64,000 nucleotides of DNA, taken from assembly GCF_001661965.1 (NCBI RefSeq), contig NZ_LYWZ01000025.1, forward strand, positions 186,001-250,000. Direction: 5' to 3'. The notes below the pieces were generated by a model, which saw only the letters and a program-made list of their open reading frames with translations, was not told the DNA's origin and made no database searches. Source of the stretch: Croceicoccus mobilis (GTDB taxonomy: Bacteria; Pseudomonadota; Alphaproteobacteria; Sphingomonadales; Sphingomonadaceae). The position numbers and the translations under genes were made by a program. Positions 52,336 to 62,233 of this stretch are shown here, one piece after another. Numbering within the stretch: position 1 is the first letter of the stretch; every line of letters starts with the position of its first letter.

Positions 52336-53346
52336 TCAGCGGCTCCCGAAGAGGCGTTTCAGCAGGGCCGAGCGATTGACCGAGGACTGCCGTGACACGG
52401 CCAGTTCGCGCCGCTTGGCGTCGGGCAGCGAGAATAGCGCCAGCGCCCACGCGCTGAAGGCAAGCTTGCGCTTGGCGTTCTGCGAACTGGCCGTAAGCGC
52501 CCGGATATAGGACAGGACCAGCGACAGCGAAGGCCGCTTGCCGCGCGCGACGTTGGCCAGCATTTCCCATTCCAGCATCTGACCGCCCGTTTCCGCCTGT
52601 TTGGCAAGATCGACACGGCCTGAAAGATCGGCGAAATGGACGAGGCGGTTACGCGTGCGGGTCATTTCCCTTTCGATGCCCTCGATGCTCAGCTTGTGTT
52701 GCTGGTGCTTGTTCTTGCCGTGTACGCGATATTCGACAAGCGCTTCATCGATGCTGACGACTTCGCCCATTTCCGGGGCGAGGAACAAGGGCACGCCGTC
52801 AATGGCGTTTTCGTAATCGTATCCGCTCTGAAGCCCGGCGAGCAGGGCGGTTGCAAAGACATTGCCCGATGTCGGCGGCGAGATCGGCACGCTCCAAACC
52901 GCGATGTCATGCAGCATGGCCGCGGAATCATAGCCATCCGGAAAGCTGGGAAACACCGACGGCAAGCGCGCGCCCCCGGCATCGATCGACTGCATGCGGC
53001 ACTGCACCTTGGTCGGGCTGCTGGCGAGCGCTGCACGGATTTTTGCCGCGAAATCGGGCAAGAGGCGATCATCGGCATCGAGGAAATGGACATAGGGCGT
53101 GTCCACCCGCTCCAGACCGGCCAGACAGGCGGAGACCTGCCCGCCGTTTTCGCGCAAGACTGGGGTGAGCCGGTCGCCATAGGATGCGATGATCTCTCGC
53201 GAATGGTCGGTCGATCCGTCATCGACCACGATCAGGCGCACAGGCTCCGTCTGCGCCAGCACGCTTTCGATCGCGTCGCGCAGGTAATCAGCGTAATTAT
53301 AATTGTTTATGACCGTCGTGAACTCGGCCGTCCTCTCCAACGACAT
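52336..53346 (-). CDS. Glycosyltransferase family 2 protein
   Basis: 336 residues from the ATG at 53346, preceded by a purine-rich GGGGGGCGAGGAT. GT-A fold: FTTVINNYNYADYLRDAIESVLAQ, VDDGSTDHS near residue 42, PYVHFLDADDRLLPDF with the DxD motif near residue 87, then YRVHGKNKHQQHKLS in the C-terminal part. A GTG at 53412 would add 22 residues but has no ribosome site. Cytosolic, no clear helix. It follows the second GT2 gene by 75 bp and precedes the Wzy-like gene. Sugar donor unknown. Confidence 0.86.
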   Translation of the reverse strand: MSLERTAEFTTVINNYNYADYLRDAIESVLAQTEPVRLIVVDDGSTDHSREIIASYGDRLTPVLRENGGQVSACLAGLERVDTPYVHFLDADDRLLPDFAAKIRAALASSPTKVQCRMQSIDAGGARLPSVFPSFPDGYDSAAMLHDIAVWSVPISPPTSGNVFATALLAGLQSGYDYENAIDGVPLFLAPEMGEVVSIDEALVEYRVHGKNKHQQHKLSIEGIEREMTRTRNRLVHFADLSGRVDLAKQAETGGQMLEWEMLANVARGKRPSLSLVLSYIRALTASSQNAKRKLAFSAWALALFSLPDAKRRELAVSRQSSVNRSALLKRLFGSR

Positions 53347-53421
53347 ATCCTCGCCCCCCAGCCGGGCGTGGACAGCCAGCCCGACATTTTTCTTCGCTTC
53401 TGCAAATCGCACGATGTCGGG

Positions 53422-54453
53422 TTACCGGATGGAGGAAACGGACCTCATCATCGCGCGGCTGCGCAGATAGGTCACGAGGAAACCAGCCCCCCAGGCAAAG
53501 TGCATGATCGGTGCCGCAATGATCCCGGCCAGCGCGCAGCGCGACCGGATACGGCTGAAGATCGATAAAGTGCCAAGCGCCACGCCGCCCAGATAGGCGA
53601 AGGGCACCAGCAGATACCAGGGGGATGCTAAAGACAGGAAAAGACAAAGGCTGACGATCAGGACCGTCATCGGCGGCAGCAGCTGGCGTAGGCGCAGCTT
53701 GCCGCCATGCTTCAACAGGTTGCGTGCACGGCCCGCGCCATAGCGGAAATACTGATTTGCAAGCGCTGCAGGCGTCGCGCGCGGGCTGTAGATGATCGTG
53801 GAATCATTGCTGAACCAGATCCGTCCGCCCGCGGCACAAAGGCGGAAGTCGAATTCCGCATCCTCGTTCGCGACAAAGCTTTCGTCATATCCGCCCAGCG
53901 ATTTGAAGCTGGAAACGGAGAAGAGCGCATGGTGGCCGTGTTCGACCCAGCGCGAATTGCCGCCGATCCGGTGCACGGCCCCGCCCGTACCGATCACGCT
54001 GTTCGACACCATGCCGACCGCCCGCTGGAAGCAGGTCTCACCCTCCGCCTTGAGCCGGGTGACAACGCTTTGCGCACCATGGGTGAGCGCGGCGGTAAGC
54101 AGCTTGTCGATGAAATCGTCGGGATAGACCGAATGCGCATCGGCGCGAATAAAATATTGCGTATCGGGATCGAGCTGGCGAACGGCAAGATTGATGCCTG
54201 CGGCCTGCAATTGTTGCTCGTTATGGATCAGCCGCACCCGGGGATCGCGCAGCGAATATTGCAGCACGATATCGCAGGTCGCATCGCTGCTGCCGCCATC
54301 GACGACAATGATTTCGCGGCACCGACCCGAAGACTGGCGCGCCAGCGAATCCAGCGTGGCGAGGATGTGGCGCTCCTCGTTCAATGTCGGGATGATGATG
54401 GCCACCATGGTGCTGGCCACGCTTTCATCGAAGACATGCTCAATCTTACCCAT
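53422..54453 (-). CDS. Glycosyltransferase family 2 protein, ExoA-like, membrane-anchored
   Basis: 343 residues. GT-A domain: VAIIIPTLNEERHILATLDSL (17-37, in blocks), EIIVVDGGSSDATCDI, the metal motif in YFIRADAHSVYPDDF, then GGAVHRIGGNSRWVEHGHHALF and NEDAEFDFRL. C-terminal hydrophobic helices (MTVLIVSLCLFLSLASPWYLLV in parts, and PIMHFAWGAGFLVTYLRS). The layout follows ExoA of succinoglycan synthesis, which adds glucose to the lipid-linked repeat. It lies 118 bp after the Wzc-like gene; the spacer includes the hairpin CCTGCC/GGCAGG (54505-54519). Confidence 0.87.
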   Translation of the reverse strand: MGKIEHVFDESVASTMVAIIIPTLNEERHILATLDSLARQSSGRCREIIVVDGGSSDATCDIVLQYSLRDPRVRLIHNEQQLQAAGINLAVRQLDPDTQYFIRADAHSVYPDDFIDKLLTAALTHGAQSVVTRLKAEGETCFQRAVGMVSNSVIGTGGAVHRIGGNSRWVEHGHHALFSVSSFKSLGGYDESFVANEDAEFDFRLCAAGGRIWFSNDSTIIYSPRATPAALANQYFRYGAGRARNLLKHGGKLRLRQLLPPMTVLIVSLCLFLSLASPWYLLVPFAYLGGVALGTLSIFSRIRSRCALAGIIAAPIMHFAWGAGFLVTYLRSRAMMRSVSSIR

Positions 54454-54571
54454 GGTGCCTCCGTATCGGCACGCCCGTCGCTATTTTGACGCATACGAAC
54501 CGGCCCTGCCGCCGGCAGGCAGCGCCATGGGTTCGCTTGGCGAAGATGCGGGGAGGGGGCATGTCCAGAGA

Positions 54572-56755
54572 TCAGTCCGCGTAGTAGCTGTCGTAATTGC
54601 CGTGGCTGTGCCCCATCGCCGCACGCGCCGCCTTGCTCGGCTGCGTGAAGGTGAGGATGGCCCCGAGGTTGAGGATCCCGTCCGCCTGCAGCCTGCGCAC
54701 GGCGGCAGATGCCGATCCGGCCGGCGTGGAATCGGCGAGAATGGAGAAGATCGTCCCGTCGCTCATCGCCGCGATGGTCCGGGCGTCGGCGACGGCCAGG
54801 ACCGGCGGCGTGTCGATCAGCACGAGGTCGAAACGACCGCGTAAGTCCGAAAGCATGTCGTACATTTCGGGCTGACCCAGGATGTCGAGAGCGCGATTAT
54901 CGCCTTCGCCCGCGGTCAGCACATACATGCCCGATGCGAAATCGGTGACGACCGCCTCTTCCAGCCGGGCATCGCCCGACAGCACGTCGCCCAGCGACGA
55001 ACGCGCCTCGATGCCGAGTTCGCGCGTGAGGGCGCGGCGCCTCAGGTCGCAGTCGATCACCAGCACACGGTCACCTGCCATCGCAGCAACGCGGCCAAGG
55101 CTCAGCGTCAGGCTGGTCTTGCCTTCACCCGGAACCGCAGAGGTGATCGCATAAATGCCGGTTTTGCCGCGTACGTCGGAGCGGATGGCGCGGCGGATAT
55201 GGCGCAGCGCCTCGGCATATTTCGACGTGGGGCGCGCGACCACATATTCCCACATGGCCCGTCCGGAACCGGCTTTGCGGATCAGCTTGGGCGTGACCGG
55301 GGGCAAAACGCCGCCGCAGCCGACGCCGACCTTTTCCATGACTTCCTGCGGGGAAAGCAGGGGCTGGCCCGACATCTCCCTCCATCCGACCGCGCCAGCG
55401 CCGAGGAAGCAGCCGACAAAGGCACCAAGGACGAGAAACAGCGGACGATTGGGGAAGCTTGGCGAGCTGGGTGCCAGCGCCTGCTGTGCGATGGTGCCGG
55501 CAGGCAGGGTGCCTTCGCGCTGCTGCCGGGCGAATTGCGCCGCCTGTGACAGTTCCTGATAGGCTTCGCGCTGGTTCTGGGCTTCGCGCTCAAGGCTTTC
55601 GGCCGTGACCTGATGGCGCGCATCACTTGCCTGCCGGGCCTGCAGGCCATTCAGGCGCGCGCGCAGCGAAGCCGCACTTGCCGCCGTGGCGCGGGCATCG
55701 CTGGCCAGTTTGGATTCGATCCGCTGCGCCTCGGCGCGGATCTGGTTGTCGATGTCGTTGAGCTTCTGGTTCGCCTCGATCGTGGCGGGGTGATTGGGGC
55801 CATAGCGGGTAATGACCTCGCCCCGCTCCCGCACGATTTCCGCACGCTGCTTCTGAAGCTCGGTAATGACGCCCGAATTGAGGTTTTCCGAAAGCGCGCC
55901 AATACCGCCGCCCGCGATTTCGCTACGTGCCGAGGCGAGTTTTGCCGCGGCCTCTGCCGCCTGCGCCTCTGCCGTGGCGAGCTGCATCGAGATGGGGGCG
56001 ATCTGCTGCTGGGTCACCGTGCCCGACGTGCCGTCCGAAACGATCCCGCGCGAGGCACGGAAATTCGCCGCGCGCTGCTCCGCATCATCGAGGTTGGCGC
56101 GCATGCTGGACATCTGCTCCTCGATGTTCTCCAGCCTGTCGTTCCCGTCCTCGACCGTGCTGGTCGAGCGGATGGCGACATATTGCGCGGCGACCGCATT
56201 GGCGACGTCGGCTGCCTTCTGCGGCTCGGCCATCGTGGCCTCGATGGTGACGAGATAGCTCGAACCCTCGCGCTCCACCGTCAGCGCGTCGGTCACGGCG
56301 CTGATGGCGGCGTCACGGCGATCATCGGCAGGCGTTTCGGCACCGACCAAGTCAATATCATTGGCAAGGCCAAGTTCGTCGACGACCGCTCCGACGACAT
56401 CGCGAGAGCGGATCAGCGAGACCTCTGTATTGATCAGCGCCTCGTCCGGCGGGCGATTGTCGCCTTGCGTGATCTGGGCGGTGTTGCGCACACCCGGTTC
56501 GATCCTGAGCGACGCCTCTGCCGTATAGCGGTCGGGGAAGACGAAACTGAGCGCGACGAAGAGCGCGGTGACGAGCACCACGATGACTGCGAACATCCGC
56601 CAGCGGTGACGCATGCCGCGCACCAGATCGGAAATCGAGATGGAGGGTGTGCCCCCGTCGCCGTGCTGATCGTTCGAGCCGATCCAGCCGCGCAACAGGC
56701 TCTTTGGGCTGCGATGTGGCAGCGCGATAGACTGGGCAACTATGCCGTCATTCAT
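54572..56755 (-). CDS. Wzz/Wzc-type polysaccharide co-polymerase with BY-kinase/ParA-like ATPase domain
   Basis: 727 residues. N-terminal Wzz domain: transmembrane helix MFAVIVVLVTALFVALSFVF near residue 60, long periplasmic coiled coil (e.g. LENIEEQMSSMRANLDDAEQRA, AQRIESKLASDARATAASAA in parts), and a second helix LFLVLGAFVGCFLGAGAVGW near residue 440. C-terminal ATPase: Walker A AVPGEGKTS near 540, Walker A-prime VLVIDCDLRRRAL, Walker B VLIDTPPVLAVADA. The tail ends YDSYYAD, a short tyrosine cluster as expected for an autophosphorylating BY-kinase. It sets chain length and export with an outer-membrane Wza, which is not in the window. It is the first gene of the leftward arm. Confidence 0.9.
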   Translation of the reverse strand: MNDGIVAQSIALPHRSPKSLLRGWIGSNDQHGDGGTPSISISDLVRGMRHRWRMFAVIVVLVTALFVALSFVFPDRYTAEASLRIEPGVRNTAQITQGDNRPPDEALINTEVSLIRSRDVVGAVVDELGLANDIDLVGAETPADDRRDAAISAVTDALTVEREGSSYLVTIEATMAEPQKAADVANAVAAQYVAIRSTSTVEDGNDRLENIEEQMSSMRANLDDAEQRAANFRASRGIVSDGTSGTVTQQQIAPISMQLATAEAQAAEAAAKLASARSEIAGGGIGALSENLNSGVITELQKQRAEIVRERGEVITRYGPNHPATIEANQKLNDIDNQIRAEAQRIESKLASDARATAASAASLRARLNGLQARQASDARHQVTAESLEREAQNQREAYQELSQAAQFARQQREGTLPAGTIAQQALAPSSPSFPNRPLFLVLGAFVGCFLGAGAVGWREMSGQPLLSPQEVMEKVGVGCGGVLPPVTPKLIRKAGSGRAMWEYVVARPTSKYAEALRHIRRAIRSDVRGKTGIYAITSAVPGEGKTSLTLSLGRVAAMAGDRVLVIDCDLRRRALTRELGIEARSSLGDVLSGDARLEEAVVTDFASGMYVLTAGEGDNRALDILGQPEMYDMLSDLRGRFDLVLIDTPPVLAVADARTIAAMSDGTIFSILADSTPAGSASAAVRRLQADGILNLGAILTFTQPSKAARAAMGHSHGNYDSYYAD

Positions 56756-57416
56756 GAATCGGACCTGCGTTCCCCTTGCAGTCAGCCACGTTGCTAACTG
56801 CGCTATGTTAGCGATTTACCGAATTTTTACCAAGCTCTTCGCGCACGCAGCAAGGGTCAATTTCGTTGCAGCGGGCTTGGACGAACGGTCAATTACGGTC
56901 AGAATCTACCCCTTGCGAGGTAACAAACCTGATCAGATCCGTTGGAATTCAATCATTTCGCAGGTGCAGCACGGTCGAGCGAACGATTTGGCCTTGGTGC
57001 GTTGAAATGCCTGAAAAAAGCGATGGGTTGGATGGGCAAACCGTTAACATTGGTGGAAATCCTGCCCGAAAGGGGATGCTTTTACGGCTTCGCGGCCATG
57101 AACTCATACTCCCGATTTTGAGCGCGAGGGGCGGGAAATCTACACGGTCGGCCCAGATCAACCGCGCGTTAATTGCCTTGCGGTGGAAGATGCCAACAAA
57201 TGTCAATTATTGGTGGGCTGAAATGGGAGTTTGAGCTAAGGAAAACCCATAGGCAGCCTTCCGAATTTTTTAGTCCCGTGACATCGCATCATAACGAAAC
57301 GACGACCCGCCCACCATGAATATTGATTGCTCATGCATGCATTTTTCCATTGCTTTCAAATGCGCGAATCCAGCAGCGATTCGCCCTTGCTACGTCATGC
57401 TGAACGGAGCGCAGCG
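56756..57416. promoter_or_regulatory. 661-bp divergent control region between Wzc-like and MarR genes
   Basis: No convincing gene: an open frame at 56866-57234 lacks a ribosome site, typical codon use and any recognisable domain. Two features stand out: an inverted repeat GCTAAC/GTTAGC (56793-56798 and 56807-56812), 38 bp before the Wzc-like start, and a direct repeat ACGGTCA at 56885-56891 and 56895-56901, spaced exactly 10 bp, i.e. one helical turn. The stretch is AT-richer than flanking genes. Such spacing suits activator sites for the polysaccharide genes. Confidence 0.45.
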
Positions 57417-57887
57417 ATGATTGGGCAGGGCGACGGGCTTCCCATGTCCTGGTTCGATCGCGATGCCTTCATCCGCGAGGATATCGGCTTTACCATGCGG
57501 CGGACGTTCAATCGCCTTGTCGACAGGGTAGAGGATGCGCTCAGCGATCATGTCGTAACATCGCATCAGTTCGGCGTGCTGCTGGCACTGTATCACGGGC
57601 TGGCCCACACGCCGGGCGAGATTGCGCGTCTGCGCTTTCAATATGGCGGTGCGATCACCTACACGCTCGACAGGCTGGAACAGCGCGGGCTGGTCAAGCG
57701 GGCGCGGTCGGAAGATGATCGCCGGGTCATCACCGTTACGCTGACCAAAGAAGGCGAGGCACTGGTGACGGAATGCCTGCCTCTGGTTGAAGCGGCCACT
57801 GACAAATTCGCAAGCCCATTGAGCCGCGAGGAGCGCGCCAGCCTGATGGACATGCTGCACCGGCTTGCCGACGCGCCGGGCGAATAG
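57417..57887 (+). CDS. MarR family transcriptional regulator
   Basis: 156 residues from the ATG at 57417, which has CGGAG about 7 nt upstream; a longer frame from 57327 has none. Winged helix-turn-helix: FGVLLALYHGLAHTPGEIARLRFQYGGAITYTLDRLEQRGLVKRARSEDDRRVITVTLTKEG (read in blocks; DxRxxxVxLT is the MarR wing signature). Helical dimer ends SREERASLMDMLHRLAD. It converges on the RND efflux genes with 28 bp between stops and may regulate that pump, as EmrR or MexR do, although its position after the operon makes direct repression less certain. Confidence 0.88.
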   Translation: MIGQGDGLPMSWFDRDAFIREDIGFTMRRTFNRLVDRVEDALSDHVVTSHQFGVLLALYHGLAHTPGEIARLRFQYGGAITYTLDRLEQRGLVKRARSEDDRRVITVTLTKEGEALVTECLPLVEAATDKFASPLSREERASLMDMLHRLADAPGE

Positions 57888-57915
57888 CGCCGTCATCCGT
57901 TGCGATCAGGTCCGG

Positions 57916-60900
57916 TCAGGCCGGGGCGATGCTCTCGCCGCTGTCGCGGATTTCTTCCTCCAGATCGCGGGCAACAGCCTGCGGCGGGCGGGTCTTGCGC
58001 GTGAGCCCTGCATAAAGCACCGGCACGAGGAAGATCGTCACGAAAGTCGCCAATGCGACGCCCGCCACCAGCACCACGCCGATCGCGGTGCGCGCACCGG
58101 CACCTGCGCCCGTGCTGATCGCCAGCGGGACGCCGCCCATGACTGTCGCAATGGAGGTCATCAGGATCGGCCGAAGGCGGCGGACCGCAGCGCGGCGCGT
58201 TGCAGCGAGGAATTCGACCCCTTCGTCGCGCAGCTGATTGGCGAATTCCACGATCAGGATGCCGTTTTTGGCGGCAAGCCCGACGAGCATAACCATGCCG
58301 ATCTGGCTGAACAGATTGATCGAATTGCCCGTCAGCGCCAGCCCATAGGCACCGCCCGCGATCGCAGGCGGCACGCCCATGATGATGACGAGCGGGTGGA
58401 CGAAGCTTTCGAACTGCGCGGCCAGCAGCAGATAGATGGTGAGCACGGTAAAGCCGAACACGATCCAGATCGAGGAGCCGGTCTGGCGGAACGTCTGGCT
58501 TTCCCCGCGATAGCCGATGGCCAGCACTTCGGGGGAGGAGCGGGCCTGATCCTCAAGGAAGTTCAGCGCCTCGCCCAGCGAATAGCCCGGCGCAAGGCCG
58601 CCCTGCAAAGTGATGGCGCGCATCTTGTTGAAACGCCCCAGTTCGCGCGCAGAGGTGGATTCGCGCAGCGAAACGAGGTTCGACAGGGGCACCAGCTCCC
58701 CCGTGCGAGATCGGACATAGATGCTGGAGAGGCTGGATTCCCGGTCGCGCTCGGACGCGTCGGCCTGCACGACGACGCGATATTCCTCGCCCCCTTGCGT
58801 AAAGGTGGAAACGCGGCGCGACCCCATCAGCGTTTGCAATGCCTGGCTGATCGCGGCGGATGATACGCCCAGATCGCCCGCGCGTTCGCGATTTACGTCG
58901 ATCAGGATCTGCGGCTTCGATTCCACGTAATCCGCGTCGAGATTGACGAGGCCCGGGTTCTCGGCCGCTGCGGCGAGGATGCGATCGCGCGCGATGGCGA
59001 GATCGTCGTAACTGGTGCCCGCGATGACGAAATTGACCGGCTGCCCGCGCCCGCGGCCAAGCGAGGAGCGCACCGTGCCATTGCCGCGCAGGGCCGCCAG
59101 TTCGGACAAGCGGGCGTTGATCATCTGCGCCACTTCGGCAGAGCTTTCCTCGCGCTCTTCCCATGGCTTGAGGAAGATGACCATGCGGCCGGCGTTGAAA
59201 TCCTCCGACGATCCGAAGCTTGCGGGGAAGCGGCTGATGACGCCGCGTATCGGCTTGCCGTCATTGCCGTCGTCGACCATCGGCAGGATCTTGGCCTCGG
59301 CTTCCTGACCATAGCCGACCAGCGCGTTGAAGCTGGTCCCCTCGGGGGCGTTCAGGCGGACTTCGACGATGCCGGTATCTTCTGCGGGCACAAGTTCGTT
59401 CGGAAGGGTCGAGAATGCCCAGACGGCCATGGCCAGCAAGATCGCGACACCGCCATAGACCGTGAAGGGGCGGGCCATGCACCAGTCGAGCCAGTTGCCA
59501 TAGCGGCGCTCCACCTTGCCGAAGACGTGATCGATCTTGGCAGGCAGCCCGCCGCGCTCCTCCCGCTTCAGGATTTTGGAGCAGATCATGGGCGTGAGCG
59601 AAAGGGCGAGGAAGCCCGACAGTGCGATTGCGGCGATCATCGCCACGGCCAGTTCGCGGAAAAGCAGGCCGGTCTGCCCGGCGATGAACATCACCGGCAC
59701 GAACACCGCGCACACGACCAATGTCGTCGCCACCACTGCAAAGCCGACTTGCCGCGCGCCGTTGAAGGAGGCGAGGAGGGGGGGTTCGCCTTCCTCTATC
59801 CGGTGATGGATGTTTTCGAGGACGACGATGGCATCGTCGACGACAAGGCCGATCGCCAGCACCAAGGCCAGCAGGGTCAGGAGGTTGATCGAAAAACCGA
59901 ACACCCACAGCACCGCAAAAGTACCCAGAAGGCAGATCGGCACGGTAATCGCCGGAATCAGCGTCGCGCGCCAGCTGCCCAGGAAAAGGAAGATCACAAG
60001 GACGACCAGCACCGCGGCCTCTGCCAGCGTGTGATAGACCTTTTCGATGGCGCGTTCGATGAACTGTGAATTGTCCGATCCCGGGATGATGGAGACGCCA
60101 TCGGGCAGGTCCTTCTTCATCTCCTCGATCGCGTCGCGCGCGCCCTGTGCCACCGACAGCGTGTTGGCGCCCGACTGGCGCACGACGCCAAGGCCGACGC
60201 CGGTCTCGCCGTTCAGCTTGAAATTGGAATACAGGTCCTCTGGCGCGAGTTCGATGCGGGCGACATCGCCCAGCCGCACGAGATAGCCATCGGACCCGCG
60301 CCCGACGATCAGCGCGGCGAAGTCTTCGGGTGTCACATATTGGCGGTCTACGCGAAGCGTGAGGTTCTGCGCCTCGGATTCGATGCGTCCGGCGGGCAAT
60401 TCGACATTCTGGTTGCGCAGCGCGGTTTCGATATCGCCCGGCGTCAGGCGGTATGCGGCCAGCCGGTTCATGTCGAGCCAGACCCGCATTGCCGGACGCG
60501 ACGCGCCGCCGGCAAAGACCTGCGCCACGCCATCGACATTGGAAAGCCGATCGACCAGCACCCGGTCGACGTAATCGCCCAGTTCCAGACGGTCCATCGT
60601 ATCGGATCTGACAATGAAGAACATGATCGGACTGGCGTCGGAATCGACCTTGCGAACCTCTGGCGGTTCGGCATCGTCAGGCAGGTCGCCCGCCGCGCGC
60701 GAAATGCGGTCGCGCACGTCATTGGCAGCGGCGTCGATCTCACGCCCCGGCCTGAATTCGACCGAGATGCTGGAGCGCCCGTCCTGCGATTGCGAGGTGA
60801 TCGTCTCGATCCCCTCGACCCCTGCCAGCCGGTCCTCGAGGATCTGGGTGATCTGGCTTTCGATCACGCTGGCGCTGGCACCGGTGTAATTGGTGCGCAC

Positions 60901-61038
60901 CGAGATGACGGGTGGGTCGGTATCGGGAAATTCGCGGACCGAGAGATTGAGGAAGCCGACGATCCCGGCGATGGTGATCAGGATCGAAAGCACCGTCGCG
61001 ACCACCGGCCGCCGGACCGAAAGGTCGGAAAGGAACAT
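57916..61038 (-). CDS. RND multidrug efflux permease, HAE-1 type (AcrB-like)
   Basis: 1040 residues, full length. Inner-membrane proton-driven efflux pump with twelve helices and two large periplasmic loops. Seen: MFLSDLSVRRPVVATVLSIL start, GLVVDDAIVVLENI (the relay aspartates in helix 4), FIAGQTGLLFRELAVAMIAAIALSGFLALSLTP (in blocks), the porter-domain ETGVGLGVVRQSGANTL, and the repeat-half signatures IMGVPPAIAGGAYGLAL and RRLRPILMTSIATVMGGVPLAI. Its start overlaps the fusion-protein stop as TGATG. No outer-membrane factor is in the operon, so it must use one encoded elsewhere. Substrates not deducible. Confidence 0.95.
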   Translation of the reverse strand: MFLSDLSVRRPVVATVLSILITIAGIVGFLNLSVREFPDTDPPVISVRTNYTGASASVIESQITQILEDRLAGVEGIETITSQSQDGRSSISVEFRPGREIDAAANDVRDRISRAAGDLPDDAEPPEVRKVDSDASPIMFFIVRSDTMDRLELGDYVDRVLVDRLSNVDGVAQVFAGGASRPAMRVWLDMNRLAAYRLTPGDIETALRNQNVELPAGRIESEAQNLTLRVDRQYVTPEDFAALIVGRGSDGYLVRLGDVARIELAPEDLYSNFKLNGETGVGLGVVRQSGANTLSVAQGARDAIEEMKKDLPDGVSIIPGSDNSQFIERAIEKVYHTLAEAAVLVVLVIFLFLGSWRATLIPAITVPICLLGTFAVLWVFGFSINLLTLLALVLAIGLVVDDAIVVLENIHHRIEEGEPPLLASFNGARQVGFAVVATTLVVCAVFVPVMFIAGQTGLLFRELAVAMIAAIALSGFLALSLTPMICSKILKREERGGLPAKIDHVFGKVERRYGNWLDWCMARPFTVYGGVAILLAMAVWAFSTLPNELVPAEDTGIVEVRLNAPEGTSFNALVGYGQEAEAKILPMVDDGNDGKPIRGVISRFPASFGSSEDFNAGRMVIFLKPWEEREESSAEVAQMINARLSELAALRGNGTVRSSLGRGRGQPVNFVIAGTSYDDLAIARDRILAAAAENPGLVNLDADYVESKPQILIDVNRERAGDLGVSSAAISQALQTLMGSRRVSTFTQGGEEYRVVVQADASERDRESSLSSIYVRSRTGELVPLSNLVSLRESTSARELGRFNKMRAITLQGGLAPGYSLGEALNFLEDQARSSPEVLAIGYRGESQTFRQTGSSIWIVFGFTVLTIYLLLAAQFESFVHPLVIIMGVPPAIAGGAYGLALTGNSINLFSQIGMVMLVGLAAKNGILIVEFANQLRDEGVEFLAATRRAAVRRLRPILMTSIATVMGGVPLAISTGAGAGARTAIGVVLVAGVALATFVTIFLVPVLYAGLTRKTRPPQAVARDLEEEIRDSGESIAPA

Positions 61039-62195
61039 CAGCTGTTACCGCCGGCGGCGGCGCCCCGGTCCGGCTCGGCCCTGGCTTTGTCGCCTGGCTG
61101 CTTCCCGCCAAGCGTGACCTTCGTGCCTTCGCTGACCTTGATGACACCTTCGGTCACGACCCGCGCGTCGGGTTCGATGCCGGACACCTCGATATAACCT
61201 TCGGCGCGCTGGCCGGTGGTTACGGTGGCGCGGTGCGCAGTGTCGTTTTCGTCAAGCACATAGACATAGCGGTCGGACCCGCTGCCGATCACCGACAGTT
61301 CGGGCACCGCCAGCGCCTGTCTTTCGCCCAGTTTCAGCTTTACTTCCATCAGCATGCCGGGTTTCAGCCGGGCACCGGGGTTGGGAAGCACCGCGCGCAC
61401 GGTCACGGCGCGGGTGTTGGGGTCGATCACAGGATCGATGGTGGCGATTCGGCCGGTAAAGCGCGCGCCCGGCCATGCGGCGCTGGTCGCCTCTATGATC
61501 TGGCCCGGCTTTATCTGCGACGATGCCTGTTCGGGAAGCGCGAAGTCGAGCTTTATCTGCGAGACGTCGCTGACCGTTGCGATGGGATCGCCCACCGAAA
61601 CGATGGACCCGGCCGAAATATTGCGCAGCGACACTGCGCCTGAAAACGGCGCGCGGACGGTGCGGTCGGCGATGCGGGCGCGCGCGTCGTCGGCTTCGGC
61701 CTTTGCCCGCGCCATGGTGGCGATCTGCGTGTCGAGCTGGGCGCGTGTGGCAAAGCCGCGGTCATTGAGCGTTTCGATACGGTTGAGCTGGGTCCGGGCC
61801 TGCTCCATCGTCGCCTCTGCAGCGGCGAGCGCGGCGCGCTCCTGCTCTTGTGAAAGCACCGCGATCAGCTGCCCTTTGCGGACATAGGCGCCATCGTCGA
61901 AATACAGGCGCTCGATCTTTTCCGCGACGGGGGCGGAGATCGTCACCTGTTCATTAGCACGGGCCGTACCGACCGCATCGAGTTCATCGACGAAATTGCG
62001 CTGCTGGGGTTTTGCCACATCGACCAGCGGCGCCCGCGGCCCCGATGGCGCGTCATCGCCCGAGCCGCAGGCGGCCAGTAGCAGCAGGAAGGACAGCAGG
62101 AGCGGCGAGCGCAGCCCGGCCTTGCCGCCACTCAAGGTGAGGCCATTGGCGGCAAAGGGGCGCAGCGGCAGTGATTGCCGCAATTCACGCATCAT
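61038..62195 (-). CDS. RND efflux membrane fusion protein (AcrA-like)
   Basis: 385 residues. N-terminal hydrophobic segment LLLSFLLLLAACGSGDD carries a lipobox (LAAC), so the mature protein is probably a lipoprotein; about 30 polar residues precede it, which is long for a signal and leaves the start open. Then lipoyl halves (TISAPVAEKIERLYFDDGAYVRKG; VRAPFSGAVSLRNISAGSIVSVG), a coiled-coil hairpin between them (EQERAALAAAEATMEQARTQLNRIE), a beta-barrel (GRIATIDPVIDPNTRAVTVRAVL) and the tail. Links the pump to an outer-membrane factor. Coupled to the permease gene by overlapping stop and start. Confidence 0.92.
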   Translation of the reverse strand: MMRELRQSLPLRPFAANGLTLSGGKAGLRSPLLLSFLLLLAACGSGDDAPSGPRAPLVDVAKPQQRNFVDELDAVGTARANEQVTISAPVAEKIERLYFDDGAYVRKGQLIAVLSQEQERAALAAAEATMEQARTQLNRIETLNDRGFATRAQLDTQIATMARAKAEADDARARIADRTVRAPFSGAVSLRNISAGSIVSVGDPIATVSDVSQIKLDFALPEQASSQIKPGQIIEATSAAWPGARFTGRIATIDPVIDPNTRAVTVRAVLPNPGARLKPGMLMEVKLKLGERQALAVPELSVIGSGSDRYVYVLDENDTAHRATVTTGQRAEGYIEVSGIEPDARVVTEGVIKVSEGTKVTLGGKQPGDKARAEPDRGAAAGGNS

Positions 62196-62233
62196 AGGTC
62201 GGCGCTTTCCACTAGACGGATTGGGTCGGGAGG

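Noticed and set aside
54505-54519. Hairpin CCTGCC-GCC-GGCAGG between the Wzc-like and ExoA-like genes as a terminator
   Set aside because: A good 6-bp stem but no T run after it on the transcribed strand; at most an attenuating or stabilising structure.
56866-57234. Possible 122-residue gene in the polysaccharide control region
   Set aside because: No ribosome site, atypical composition, no recognisable domain, and it overlaps likely regulatory repeats.
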